A DNA stretch of 64,000 bases. Origin: Balneola sp. GTDB taxonomy: Bacteria; Bacteroidota; Rhodothermia; Balneolales; Balneolaceae. Position 1 is the first letter of the stretch, and every line of letters begins with the position of its first letter. The notes below the pieces were generated by a model. That model worked only from the letters and a program-made list of their open reading frames with translations. It had not been told where the DNA came from and made no database searches. Location of the stretch: positions 496,001 through 560,000 of the forward strand of contig JANQSE010000006.1 of NCBI GenBank assembly GCA_028284195.1. The letters are read 5' to 3'. The position numbers and the translations under genes were made by a program. Below, in pieces: positions 42,228 to 50,711 of this stretch.

Positions 42228-42861
42228 TCTAACAAAGATAAAGGTATGCGGGCTTACCAATCTTGAAGATGCCCGTTTTGCTTCTGGTCTGTTCGTGGAT
42301 TACCTGGGATTCATTTTCTATGAGAAAAGCCCTCGTTTTATCGATCCTGCTAAAGCAGGTGCTATCATAAACTGGCTCGAAGGTCCAAAAAAAGTAGGCG
42401 TATTTGTAAATCAACCATTGGATGAGGTGAATGCACTGGCCAAAGAAACCGGTCTGGATTTGGTACAGCTTCATGGCGAGGAATCTGTTGAATATTGCAG
42501 TTTGGTTGAAAAACCAGTGATTAAGGTTTTTCATATCACAGCTGAAACTATTAAAGATGAGCTTGAAAAAAACATCGGTAAGTATAAAGAAATGGTCGAC
42601 TTTTTTCTTTTTGATACGAAGATTGGAGATCAAAGAGGAGGAACCGGACAAACGTTTGACTGGGATAAACTGCATGAATTAACTGATAAAGAATTCTTTC
42701 TTTCCGGTGGATTGAATGCAAATAACGTTGGAGATGCAATCCAACAGGTAAATCCTTACGCTGTTGATGTATCAAGTGGAATTGAAGAAGAACCGGGGCT
42801 TAAAGACCTGGAAAAAATGGAAAAGTTCGTTAGAGCTGTTCGACCGGAAGAATTTATTTGA
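42220..42861 (+). CDS. trpF: Phosphoribosylanthranilate isomerase
   Basis: Amadori rearrangement of phosphoribosylanthranilate to CdRP. 'KIKVCGLTNLEDARFA' at the N-terminus has the catalytic Cys; 'LHGEESVEYC' (about 88), 'GGTGQTFDWDKL' (about 138) and 'LSGGLNANNVGDAI' (about 161) complete the set, with the general-acid Asp in 'LFDTKIG'. Several in-frame starts (42202-42220) exist; ATG 42220 is chosen because a GGGGA Shine-Dalgarno-like sequence precedes it and it overlaps the trpC stop by 8 bp. 213 residues. Confidence 0.95.
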   Translation: MHDLTKIKVCGLTNLEDARFASGLFVDYLGFIFYEKSPRFIDPAKAGAIINWLEGPKKVGVFVNQPLDEVNALAKETGLDLVQLHGEESVEYCSLVEKPVIKVFHITAETIKDELEKNIGKYKEMVDFFLFDTKIGDQRGGTGQTFDWDKLHELTDKEFFLSGGLNANNVGDAIQQVNPYAVDVSSGIEEEPGLKDLEKMEKFVRAVRPEEFI

Positions 42862-42891
42862 AGGCTTTAAAGAAGTAACAGAGATTTGACT

Positions 42892-44091
42892 ATGAATCAG
42901 GAAGTAAAAGAAACATACCAACAGCCTAACAAAAAAGGCTATTTCGGTAAGTATGGAGGGAAATTCGTTCCGGAAATACTTATCCCTGCAGTAAAGGCAT
43001 TAGAAGAGGAATATGAGCGCGCTAAGAACGATCCTGAATTTCTTGGTAGCTTTCATTCGCTATTGGAAGAATATGTTGGTCGGCCAACAGAGTTGACTTT
43101 TGCCAACCGTTTAACTGAACACTACGGCAAAGCGCGTATCTATCTTAAAAGGGAAGATCTTTGCCATACCGGAGCGCATAAAATAAATAATGCCATCGGT
43201 CAGGTTTTATTAGCACAGAGAATGGGTAAGAAGAGAATTATTGCAGAAACAGGAGCGGGCCAGCATGGCGTTGCCACTGCAACAGCATGTGCCAAATTTG
43301 GTCTGGATTGTGTGGTTTACATGGGAGCTGAGGATATGGTTCGTCAAAAGCTCAACGTTGATCGTATGACTTTGCTTGGCGCAGAAGTAAGAAGTGTGGA
43401 AAGTGGGTCAAAAACACTCAAAGATGCTACGAATGAAGCTATTCGGGATTGGGTAACCAATGTAGAAGACACTTTTTATATCATAGGTTCAGTGGTAGGG
43501 CCTCATCCTTATCCAATGATGGTTCGTAATTTTCATCGCGTGATTGGAGATGAAACCAGGAGGCAGATCATGGAAGCAGAAGGAAGGATTCCTGATTACC
43601 TGATAGCGTGTGTTGGAGGTGGATCTAATGCAATGGGTTTTTTCTATCCGTTTATTGATGATGAAATAAATATTATCGGAATTGAAGCTGCGGGATATGG
43701 AGTTAACTCTGGAAAAACGGCTGCTACAATAACTAAAGGTACTCCCGGTATTCTTCATGGATCAATGAGTTATCTGTTGCATGATGAGAACGGACAAATA
43801 GAATTAGCACACTCAATCAGTGCCGGATTGGATTATCCAGGAATAGGACCGGAACATTCATTCCTTCATGACTCGGGAAGAGTAAACTATCATGCAGTAA
43901 CCGATTCAGAAGCGATGGAAGCTGTTAAGCTTCTATCAAAGACAGAAGGTATTATTCCGGCATTGGAAACTGCTCATGCTTTTGCATGGCTTGAAAAGCT
44001 AATGCCATCTACTGAAGTTAATGAAGTAGTGGTTGTAAATTGTTCGGGCAGAGGAGATAAAGATATGGGTACTATTTCGGAAAACTTGTAA
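42892..44091 (+). CDS. trpB: Tryptophan synthase beta subunit
   Basis: PLP enzyme joining indole and serine. The PLP Lys is in '[13 protein letters not shown]' (about residue 98), '[14 protein letters not shown]' (about 120) and the phosphate-binding '[12 protein letters not shown]' (about 242) are clear, with '[10 protein letters not shown]' at the C-terminus. The length of 399 residues marks a TrpB1-type subunit that works with TrpA. ATG 42892 preferred over a TTG two codons earlier. It begins 30 bp after trpF and is separated from trpA by the second REP-like element. Confidence 0.97.
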   Translation: MNQEVKETYQQPNKKGYFGKYGGKFVPEILIPAVKALEEEYERAKNDPEFLGSFHSLLEEYVGRPTELTFANRLTEHYGKARIYLKREDLCHTGAHKINNAIGQVLLAQRMGKKRIIAETGAGQHGVATATACAKFGLDCVVYMGAEDMVRQKLNVDRMTLLGAEVRSVESGSKTLKDATNEAIRDWVTNVEDTFYIIGSVVGPHPYPMMVRNFHRVIGDETRRQIMEAEGRIPDYLIACVGGGSNAMGFFYPFIDDEINIIGIEAAGYGVNSGKTAATITKGTPGILHGSMSYLLHDENGQIELAHSISAGLDYPGIGPEHSFLHDSGRVNYHAVTDSEAMEAVKLLSKTEGIIPALETAHAFAWLEKLMPSTEVNEVVVVNCSGRGDKDMGTISENL

Positions 44092-44106
44092 TCAATTAAT
44101 ATAAAA

Positions 44107-44181
44107 GTCATTCTGAGCGTTAGCGAAGAACCTGCAAATTGAGTAACTATGCAGATCCTTCGGCAGCAGCCTCAGGATGAC
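44107..44181. repeat. REP-like palindromic element, copy 2 (between trpB and trpA)
   Basis: A 75-bp element beginning GTCATTCTGAGCG and ending CTCAGGATGAC, the inverted partner of the copy at 37281-37356 (same element, opposite orientation, differing at scattered positions in the core). It lies 15 bp after the trpB stop and ends 8 bp before the trpA ATG. In the transcript it would form a long hairpin between the genes of the two subunits of one enzyme. Confidence 0.85.
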
Positions 44182-44189
44182 AAGAAAGC

Positions 44190-44987
44190 ATGAACAGAAT
44201 TAAAAGGAAATTTGAAGAACAATCTGCGGGTGAAAAGCTGATGAGTTTGTTCATCACTGCAGGATATCCTGACCTTGATTCAACCGTAGAGCTGGTTTTA
44301 GGAATGGAAAAGAACGGGGCTGATATCATAGAATTAGGTATTCCATTCAGTGATCCACTAGCAGACGGTCCTACTATTCAGTATTCAAGCGATATCGCTA
44401 TTAAAAACGGCATTACCATCGATAAGATTTTTGAAATGGTAAGTAAAATTCGTGAAGTCTCTCAAATACCAATTATCCTCATGGGATATATGAATCCAGT
44501 GCTTAGGTACGGTGTAGAGAAGTTTTGCGAGAATGCTGCAAAATCAGGAATAGATGGATTAATTCTACCCGACGTTCCTGTTGATGAAGATGAGATCATC
44601 AAAAAAAATATCTCAGATAATGATCTAGCAATGATTCACTTGGTTGCTCCAAACAGTACAGACGTAAGGATGAAGCTGGCGGATTCCAAGTCCTCAGGGT
44701 TTGTGTATTGTGTTTCTGTAACTGGTGTAACAGGAGCGCGGGATGGTGGCGAAATATCTAGTTCTGTTGATACATTCATCCAGCGGGTAAGAAAAAACAT
44801 AACAGAAAACCCAGTTATGATCGGTTTTGGTATCAAATCTTATGAAGACGCACAGAACATAGCATCAAATGCCGATGGATTTATAGTGGGAAGTGCATTA
44901 ATTAATTGCATCAAAAAATCGTATCCTGAACCCGGCTGGAAACAGGAATTGTTTTCTTTGGTACACTCATTAAAACACGGAAATTAA
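44190..44987 (+). CDS. trpA: Tryptophan synthase alpha subunit
   Basis: Cleaves indole-3-glycerol phosphate to indole for TrpB. The catalytic Glu and Asp are in 'IIELGIPFSDPLADGPTIQ' (about residues 47-65), followed by 'LMGYMNPVLRYG' (about 102), 'GLILPDVPVDE' (about 127) and 'GFGIKSYEDAQ' (about 210). 265 residues, complete. It closes the trp genes; the next gene starts after 10 bp with no terminator between. The REP-like element directly upstream may hide or replace its ribosome-binding site (AAGAAAGC before ATG). Confidence 0.97.
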   Translation: MNRIKRKFEEQSAGEKLMSLFITAGYPDLDSTVELVLGMEKNGADIIELGIPFSDPLADGPTIQYSSDIAIKNGITIDKIFEMVSKIREVSQIPIILMGYMNPVLRYGVEKFCENAAKSGIDGLILPDVPVDEDEIIKKNISDNDLAMIHLVAPNSTDVRMKLADSKSSGFVYCVSVTGVTGARDGGEISSSVDTFIQRVRKNITENPVMIGFGIKSYEDAQNIASNADGFIVGSALINCIKKSYPEPGWKQELFSLVHSLKHGN

Positions 44988-44997
44988 TTAACACATT

Positions 44998-46086
44998 ATG
45001 TCTTCAAGAAGAATAGCATTTCTCTTCATTTTTATTGCTGGAACCTGTTTAATTGCTTGTGATGGTGATTACCGGTCGAGAGCACAGGGAAATACCAGAG
45101 AAGTTTTTGTAGTAATGGATTCCACCAACTGGAATGGTGAAGCTGCAGAAGCTATCAGAAACACCTTTGGGGCTTATCAATATCATATGCTTAATCCCGA
45201 ACAGAATTACGACCTCACATTCCGCGATATACATACAAATCCCCAGTTAGAGCGGTTAAAAGGCATGAAGAATGTAATTTTTGCCGGAGTTCTTGATGAT
45301 TCTTCCAATGTATCCAGAACCATCAGAGGGTTTTTAGATGAAGGTGTTGAGGCAAGAGTACGCAATGGCGAAAGTTTTGCATTTCCCATAAAAGATCAGT
45401 GGTTTAAAGATCAATACGCGCTCATTCTCACTTCTACCTCAGATTCGGAATTGGCCGAAAAGATAATCAATTCAGAACGTGCGCTAACTGCAGATATTCT
45501 GCAAAAAGAATTGCAAAGATGGACGTATGATGTGTATGAGAAGAAAGAGCAAACTCAATTTTCGGATTCAATGTGGGTTAAGCATGGATTCAAAGTAAGA
45601 GTGCAGCACGATTATGTTGCTCGCATTGATACAACCGATTTTATAAGCTTCAGGAGAAATCTCGAAATTAATGACCGGTGGTTTTGGTTATGGTGGAAAG
45701 ACAATGTAACCGATATCAGTTTTTTGGATAATGACTGGATTAACGCAACCCGTGATTCCTTAAACCAGCAGTACATGAAGGGAAGTACCATCCAGAAATA
45801 TATAACCACAGCCAGAACGGATAATCTTAATCCGGTAACTAGGGGCTTTCAAAAAGGACGTTTATTTGCCTACGAAACCCAGGGCTGGTGGGATATGGTA
45901 AATGCGGCCATGGGCGGCCCGTTTGTGAATTTTACGTATTATGACCCGGCTACAAACAGATTGTTTATGATCGAATATTCGCAGTTTGCTCCTTCGGTTC
46001 GCAAAAAACTTCCTTTTATCCGGCAATTCAGAGCAATGGGTCGTACTTTCGAGAGCGATTCAACCTGGAACCAACCAGGCAGTTAA
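44998..46086 (+). CDS. DUF4837 family lipoprotein
   Basis: Lipobox 'CLIAC' with Cys at residue 21 after a hydrophobic signal. The mature part matches the DUF4837 family of Bacteroidota ('REVFVVMDSTNWNGEAAEAI' at about 35, 'KNVIFAGVLDDSS' at about 81, 'WWDMVNAAMGGPFVNFTYYD' at about 300). Function unknown; the family is widespread and usually chromosomal. It lies 10 bp after trpA and its stop abuts the TTG start of bioF, so it bridges the tryptophan and biotin genes in one likely transcript. Confidence 0.88.
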   Translation: MSSRRIAFLFIFIAGTCLIACDGDYRSRAQGNTREVFVVMDSTNWNGEAAEAIRNTFGAYQYHMLNPEQNYDLTFRDIHTNPQLERLKGMKNVIFAGVLDDSSNVSRTIRGFLDEGVEARVRNGESFAFPIKDQWFKDQYALILTSTSDSELAEKIINSERALTADILQKELQRWTYDVYEKKEQTQFSDSMWVKHGFKVRVQHDYVARIDTTDFISFRRNLEINDRWFWLWWKDNVTDISFLDNDWINATRDSLNQQYMKGSTIQKYITTARTDNLNPVTRGFQKGRLFAYETQGWWDMVNAAMGGPFVNFTYYDPATNRLFMIEYSQFAPSVRKKLPFIRQFRAMGRTFESDSTWNQPGS

Positions 46087-47259
46087 TTGGGCGATAAAGA
46101 ACGCAAACACCAATTTATTTCTGATGCTTTGAATGAACGTGTATCGAAGCATCAGTTGCGTTCTCTTCACAATATAAAACCTGCTCAAAATCGAACATCA
46201 ATTATTGTTGAAGGCAAGCGGTACATCAATTTTTCTTCTAATGACTACCTGGGGCTAAGCACTCATCCGGCTTTAATTGAACGATCAAATGAATTCGCAC
46301 AAAAATATGGAACCGGCTCGGGAGCCTCGCGGCTGGTAACCGGAACCCTGCACATTCATTCAGGATTGGAACAAAAACTTGCGGAAGTTTTTGGCTCCGA
46401 AACTGCTTTGCTATTCAATTCTGGTTTCCAGGCAAATACATCCATTTTACCTGCTGTAGCTAATCGCCATTCTTTAATACTGGCAGACAAGAAAATCCAC
46501 AACAGCCTTATACAAGGAGCTTTGCTAAGCCGGGCTGTTTTCCAGCGGTACGAACATAATGATTATGAACACTTGGAAAGCTTATTAAAAGAAGCAGCCG
46601 GTCGATACAATCGTATTTGGATTGTATCAGAGACAATTTTCAGCATGGATGGGGATAGAAGTGATCTGGACAAACTTATTTTTTTAAGCAAAAAATATGA
46701 TGCTTTATTGTATAGTGATGATGCTCACGCCCTGGGTGTATTAGGGGATAAAGGTTTAGGACTAAACTATGGGAGGCAAGGCATAGATATTTCGTTAGGA
46801 ACTTTCGGGAAGGCATTCGGTGCATTTGGTGCTTTTGTATGCTGTTCCAGCAAAATGAGAGAATACCTGATTAACTTTTCCGGTGGATTTATCTATTCAA
46901 CAGCACTTCCGCCGGCTGTTATAGGCTCTGTTGATGCAGCACTGGACTTAATTCTGGTTATGAACACCGAAAGGGAAGAGTTGCTCCTGAATTGTAATTA
47001 CCTGAAGAAAGAATTGAAATTAATCGGTTTTGGCACTTTGAATTCAGAGAGCCAGATAATTCCTGTAATGATAGGGAATGAGGAAGAAGCATTACGTTTG
47101 TCCGATAAATTAAAGCAGCATGGTTTTTGGGTAACAGCCATACGCCCTCCAACTGTTCAATCCAATGCGTCGCGATTGAGAATTACGCTGTCTGTACATC
47201 ACGAAAGAAACCAGATCGATAATCTTTTAGGAGTACTTTCAGAATGGAAAAGAATGTAG
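46087..47259 (+). CDS. bioF: 8-amino-7-oxononanoate synthase
   Basis: PLP-dependent condensation of pimeloyl-ACP and alanine, entry to the biotin ring steps. 'FSSNDYLGLSTHPALIE' (about 47), 'SGASRLVTGTLHIHSGLE' (about 78), 'DDAHALGVLG' (about 216) and the PLP Lys in 'GTFGKAFGAFGAF' (about 240) are present. The length of 390 residues fits. The TTG start directly follows the previous stop codon. Overlaps the next gene by 16 bp. Confidence 0.93.
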   Translation: MGDKERKHQFISDALNERVSKHQLRSLHNIKPAQNRTSIIVEGKRYINFSSNDYLGLSTHPALIERSNEFAQKYGTGSGASRLVTGTLHIHSGLEQKLAEVFGSETALLFNSGFQANTSILPAVANRHSLILADKKIHNSLIQGALLSRAVFQRYEHNDYEHLESLLKEAAGRYNRIWIVSETIFSMDGDRSDLDKLIFLSKKYDALLYSDDAHALGVLGDKGLGLNYGRQGIDISLGTFGKAFGAFGAFVCCSSKMREYLINFSGGFIYSTALPPAVIGSVDAALDLILVMNTEREELLLNCNYLKKELKLIGFGTLNSESQIIPVMIGNEEEALRLSDKLKQHGFWVTAIRPPTVQSNASRLRITLSVHHERNQIDNLLGVLSEWKRM

Positions 47260-47942
47260 AAATACTGGCTTACCATGGGTGGGGTTTTGATGGTTCTTTT
47301 TGGGATAGTTTTAAGAAAGTAATTCCGGAAAGTGTTCCATTTAAAACGGCAAACCGAGGATATTTTGACAAACCTTTTCATCCAAGGTTTAATCCTGATA
47401 CCAACGTACGGGTCGTATTTACGCACTCTTTTGGTTTGCATTGGTGTAATTCAGGAATACTGAGTAAGGCAGATTATCTGGTTATGTTTAATGGATTCGG
47501 AGAATTCCATCCAAAAAAAGAAAAATACAGAGCCATCTCAAAAAAAGGCTTGGCGCGCATGATTTCTGAACTTGTTTTGGCTCCGGAAAAAGTTTTGAAG
47601 TTGTTTTATGGAAATGTGTTCTATCCCGGAAACACCCTAATAAAGGTGAAGCAAGATCTTGATAAGCAAAAGCTGGCAGAAGATCTAAAGGAACTTGATA
47701 ACACCCGGTTTCCGCTTATCGACCTTGACTTTGGTTCTGTGATGATTGCACTAGACAGCGGAAAAGATCAGGTGCTGATGCAGCCACGCGGAAAGGAAAT
47801 GACAGCCGGCCATCTCCACAAAAAATATGTAAAGGTTTATGATGCGGCCGGGCATGCATTGCCCCTCACAAATCCTGAAGATTGTTGGTCGTATCTATGC
47901 TCAATCATTCCTATTTTTGAGCGTCATGAAAATAACCGTTGA
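47244..47942 (+). CDS. BioG/BioH-like alpha/beta hydrolase (putative pimeloyl-ACP methyl ester esterase)
   Basis: 232 residues starting with the oxyanion-type 'LAYHGWGFDGSFWD'. The nucleophile elbow reads 'FTHSFGLHW' (about residue 60), with likely acid in 'ALDSGKDQVL' (about 170) and catalytic His in 'DAAGHALPLTNPED' (about 203). In biotin synthesis BioH, BioG, BioJ and BioV all release pimeloyl-ACP from its methyl ester. Position between bioF and bioC argues for that role here, but the protein is diverged and could not be assigned to one subfamily by eye. Confidence 0.75.
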   Translation: MEKNVEILAYHGWGFDGSFWDSFKKVIPESVPFKTANRGYFDKPFHPRFNPDTNVRVVFTHSFGLHWCNSGILSKADYLVMFNGFGEFHPKKEKYRAISKKGLARMISELVLAPEKVLKLFYGNVFYPGNTLIKVKQDLDKQKLAEDLKELDNTRFPLIDLDFGSVMIALDSGKDQVLMQPRGKEMTAGHLHKKYVKVYDAAGHALPLTNPEDCWSYLCSIIPIFERHENNR

Positions 47943-48741
47943 CCATCAAACATCATCAAAAACAGTAGCTGAGGCATTCTCTGAATCAGCTTCGATGTAT
48001 CATCAAAAAGCAGAGGTACAACAAAAAGTAGCTCAGGGGTTAATCTCTTCATTACTGCCCTGGAAAAATTCATTGCCGGAAGGCCCTATTCTTGAAATAG
48101 GATGCGGAACCGGGTTCCTTTCCGAACAACTAATTAAAGAATTTCCAGGCCGGAATATTGAGCTGACAGATATATCAGAAGGGATGCTTCGGTTTTGTAA
48201 AGAAAGGCTTGATAAGGAACACCTGCTAAACAGTAATGCCTCTTTCTATTTATTGGATGCAGATGAAATCCAGCCGGAAGAAGAAAGGTACAGCTTGATA
48301 ACCAGTAATTTCACAGCTCAATGGTTTAAAGATACAGCTATGAGCTTAGAGCGGCTTTCCGGATTGCTAAAACCCGGCGGATTGTTGTTATGCTCTTTTC
48401 CCGGAAATCATTCTTTTGAAGAATGGCACTCTAACTGTTTGGAGCTGGGATTACCCTTTACTGCTAACCCGCTGCCGGATGTTGAAGAAGTGATTATCAA
48501 ACTGTCGTTAAATCCGCTTCAAATCGATTACTATGAGGATGATCTGTATCAGGAATTTGAACATTCCATAGACTTCTTTAAACACTTAAAAGAGATTGGT
48601 GCTTCTGTTTCGGAAACAGGAAAACAGTTAAACCCCAAGCAATTACGCTTGTTAACCAATTTCTGGGATGATAAAACTTCCAATAATGTTAAAGTAAAAT
48701 GGCATGTAGTTTATCTGGCTGCTAAAAAGGAATATTCATGA
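47926..48741 (+). CDS. bioC: Malonyl-ACP O-methyltransferase
   Basis: SAM-dependent methyltransferase that disguises malonyl-ACP so that fatty acid synthase can build pimelate. The SAM motif is 'ILEIGCGTGFLSEQLI' (about residues 55-70), with 'LTDISEGMLRFCKERL' (about 82) and 'LITSNFTAQWFKD' (about 122). 271 residues from ATG 47926, which overlaps the hydrolase gene by 17 bp; the longer open frame upstream does not look like BioC. Overlaps bioD by four bases. Confidence 0.9.
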   Translation: MKITVDHQTSSKTVAEAFSESASMYHQKAEVQQKVAQGLISSLLPWKNSLPEGPILEIGCGTGFLSEQLIKEFPGRNIELTDISEGMLRFCKERLDKEHLLNSNASFYLLDADEIQPEEERYSLITSNFTAQWFKDTAMSLERLSGLLKPGGLLLCSFPGNHSFEEWHSNCLELGLPFTANPLPDVEEVIIKLSLNPLQIDYYEDDLYQEFEHSIDFFKHLKEIGASVSETGKQLNPKQLRLLTNFWDDKTSNNVKVKWHVVYLAAKKEYS

Positions 48742-49361
48742 AATTTCCAGAACAATTTTTTATAACCGGAACGGACACAGGAATTGGCAAAACATTTGTT
48801 TCTGCCATGCTGATGAGCAATCTGGATGCTACATACTGGAAACCCGTGCAGGCAGGATTGGACGAGGAAACCGACACAGAATTTGTTCAGCGTATTAGTG
48901 GTGCTGATTCTGGCCGCATTATCCCGGAAACGTACCGGTTAAAAACTCCGATGAGTCCGCATGCTGCGGCAGATATTGATGAAATAGATATTGAGCTTTC
49001 AGACTTTAAACTGCCCGAATTCAACACAAAACATTTAATCGTGGAAGGCGCAGGAGGGCTCATTGTTCCTTTGAATTGGAAAGACATGGTAATCGACCTT
49101 ATAGAGCATTTAAACCTTCCTGTTGTATTGGTGGCGAGAAGTAGTCTTGGAACGCTCAATCATACGCTTTTATCATTAAAGGTACTGCATGAGCATGGCA
49201 TAGAAGTTTGTAGCATTATCATGAATGGAGATAAACACCCATCTAATAAGGAAACTATCGAGCATTTTGGGAACCTTCCTGTTTATGAAGTAGAGCCTTT
49301 AGAAATAGTTAATCGTGATTCGTTAATCCAGCAGTACAATCAAATCACACATAGCTATTAA
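48738..49361 (+). CDS. bioD: Dethiobiotin synthetase
   Basis: ATP-dependent carboxylation and ring closure of DAPA. The P-loop 'TGTDTGIGKTFVSAML' (residues 8-23), Lys of 'YWKPVQAG' (about 34) and the substrate loop 'VEGAGGLIVPL' (about 105) define the family. 207 residues, complete. Overlaps bioC by ATGA and is followed by bioA after 6 bp. Confidence 0.96.
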   Translation: MKFPEQFFITGTDTGIGKTFVSAMLMSNLDATYWKPVQAGLDEETDTEFVQRISGADSGRIIPETYRLKTPMSPHAAADIDEIDIELSDFKLPEFNTKHLIVEGAGGLIVPLNWKDMVIDLIEHLNLPVVLVARSSLGTLNHTLLSLKVLHEHGIEVCSIIMNGDKHPSNKETIEHFGNLPVYEVEPLEIVNRDSLIQQYNQITHSY

Positions 49362-49367
49362 TCAGTT

Positions 49368-50636
49368 ATGCACAAAAATATTTGGCATCCTTTTACGATT
49401 ATAAAAGACGCTCCTGAACCTTTGAAAGTTAAAAGTGGAAAGGGCGCATATCTTACTCTTGAGGATGGAAGAGAGGTATTGGATTGCATATCAAGTTGGT
49501 GGGTCAATTTACATGGACATTCCCATCCTCAAATCGCAGAAGCCATTTATGAACAGGCTCAAAACCTGGAGCATGTGATTTTTGCAGGTTTTACTCATGA
49601 TCCTGCAGAACAGCTTTCGGAATTAATTGTACAAGAACTTCCTAAAAATCTGAATAAAGTCTTTTTTTCGGATAATGGCTCTACCGCTGTTGAGGTCGGC
49701 ATGAAAATGGCCTATCAATACTGGAAAAATATTGGCCAGGAGCGAAAGACCTTTATTTGTTTTGAAGGTGCCTATCATGGTGATACACTTGGAGCGATGT
49801 CAGCCGGAGAGCGGTCTGTGTTCACCGATGTTTTTAAAGAGTGGATGTTCGATGTAGAGGTGATTCCTTATCCAGAAACCTGGATTGATGACGAGCAAAG
49901 AGCCGGTAAAGAAGATGCTGTTATTGAACATCTGGAAAAATTGCTGACAGATCATCCCCAGAAATATGCAGGCATACTGATGGAACCTCTGGTACAGGGT
50001 GCAGGAGGGATGAGAATGTGCTCGGAGGAGTTCCTTCAGAAAGTTCACTGGAGTAACCGGCAATTCGGTACCTTGTTATTGTTTGATGAAGTAATGACGG
50101 GATTTGGCCGTACTGGGGATTATTTTGCCTGTAAAAGAGCTCAGGTGCAACCGGATATCATTTGTTTGAGCAAAGGCATTACAGGTGGCTTTATGCCACT
50201 TTCGGTTACTGTTTGTAGCAATGATATTTTTGAGAGCTTTAACTCAGCAGATCCGATTAAAACATTCTGGCATGGACATAGCTATACCGGTAATCCGTTA
50301 GGTTGTGCGGCTGGCATTGCTTCCTGGAAACTCTTGAAAGAAAGTGAAGCTGTTTTTAAAGGAATGGAAGCAATTCATTTGAAGAATTTTAATCAATTAA
50401 AGGGGCATCCAAAGCTTGAAAAACTGCGTGTGAAGGGTACGATTGCAGCAATGGATATCATTAATGATGAAGAAACAGGATATTTAAATTCCGTTGCAAA
50501 GAAGATTAAAGAGACCTGTGTAGATCACGGACTTTTGCTTCGGCCTTTAGGAAATGTGCTCTATCTGATGCCTCCTTATTGCGTTACAGATGAGGAATTG
50601 GAAATGATTTACGGAAAGGTCTCAGATTTAATCTGA
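49368..50636 (+). CDS. bioA: Adenosylmethionine-8-amino-7-oxononanoate aminotransferase
   Basis: Uses SAM as amino donor to convert KAPA to DAPA. 'SSWWVNLHGHSHPQIA' (about 43-58), 'GAYHGDTLGAMS' (about 138), 'LLFDEVMTGFGRTG' (about 233) and the PLP Lys in 'CLSKGITGGFMPLS' (about 266) are all typical of BioA rather than other class III aminotransferases. 422 residues. It is the last biotin gene here; bioB is not in the window. Confidence 0.96.
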   Translation: MHKNIWHPFTIIKDAPEPLKVKSGKGAYLTLEDGREVLDCISSWWVNLHGHSHPQIAEAIYEQAQNLEHVIFAGFTHDPAEQLSELIVQELPKNLNKVFFSDNGSTAVEVGMKMAYQYWKNIGQERKTFICFEGAYHGDTLGAMSAGERSVFTDVFKEWMFDVEVIPYPETWIDDEQRAGKEDAVIEHLEKLLTDHPQKYAGILMEPLVQGAGGMRMCSEEFLQKVHWSNRQFGTLLLFDEVMTGFGRTGDYFACKRAQVQPDIICLSKGITGGFMPLSVTVCSNDIFESFNSADPIKTFWHGHSYTGNPLGCAAGIASWKLLKESEAVFKGMEAIHLKNFNQLKGHPKLEKLRVKGTIAAMDIINDEETGYLNSVAKKIKETCVDHGLLLRPLGNVLYLMPPYCVTDEELEMIYGKVSDLI

Positions 50637-50711
50637 TATCTGCAACGCTTTATTTCAGCCCTTCAATTAATTCTCTTACATTCGGTTGAATTTCAATTTG
50701 AATAATTAATA

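Noticed and set aside
42229-42775. Minus-strand open frames opposite trpF
   Set aside because: Antisense shadows; trpF on the plus strand has all its catalytic motifs.
47839-47925. Upstream extension of bioC by 29 codons
   Set aside because: It is the coding region of the preceding hydrolase in another frame; ATG 47926 gives a normal BioC.
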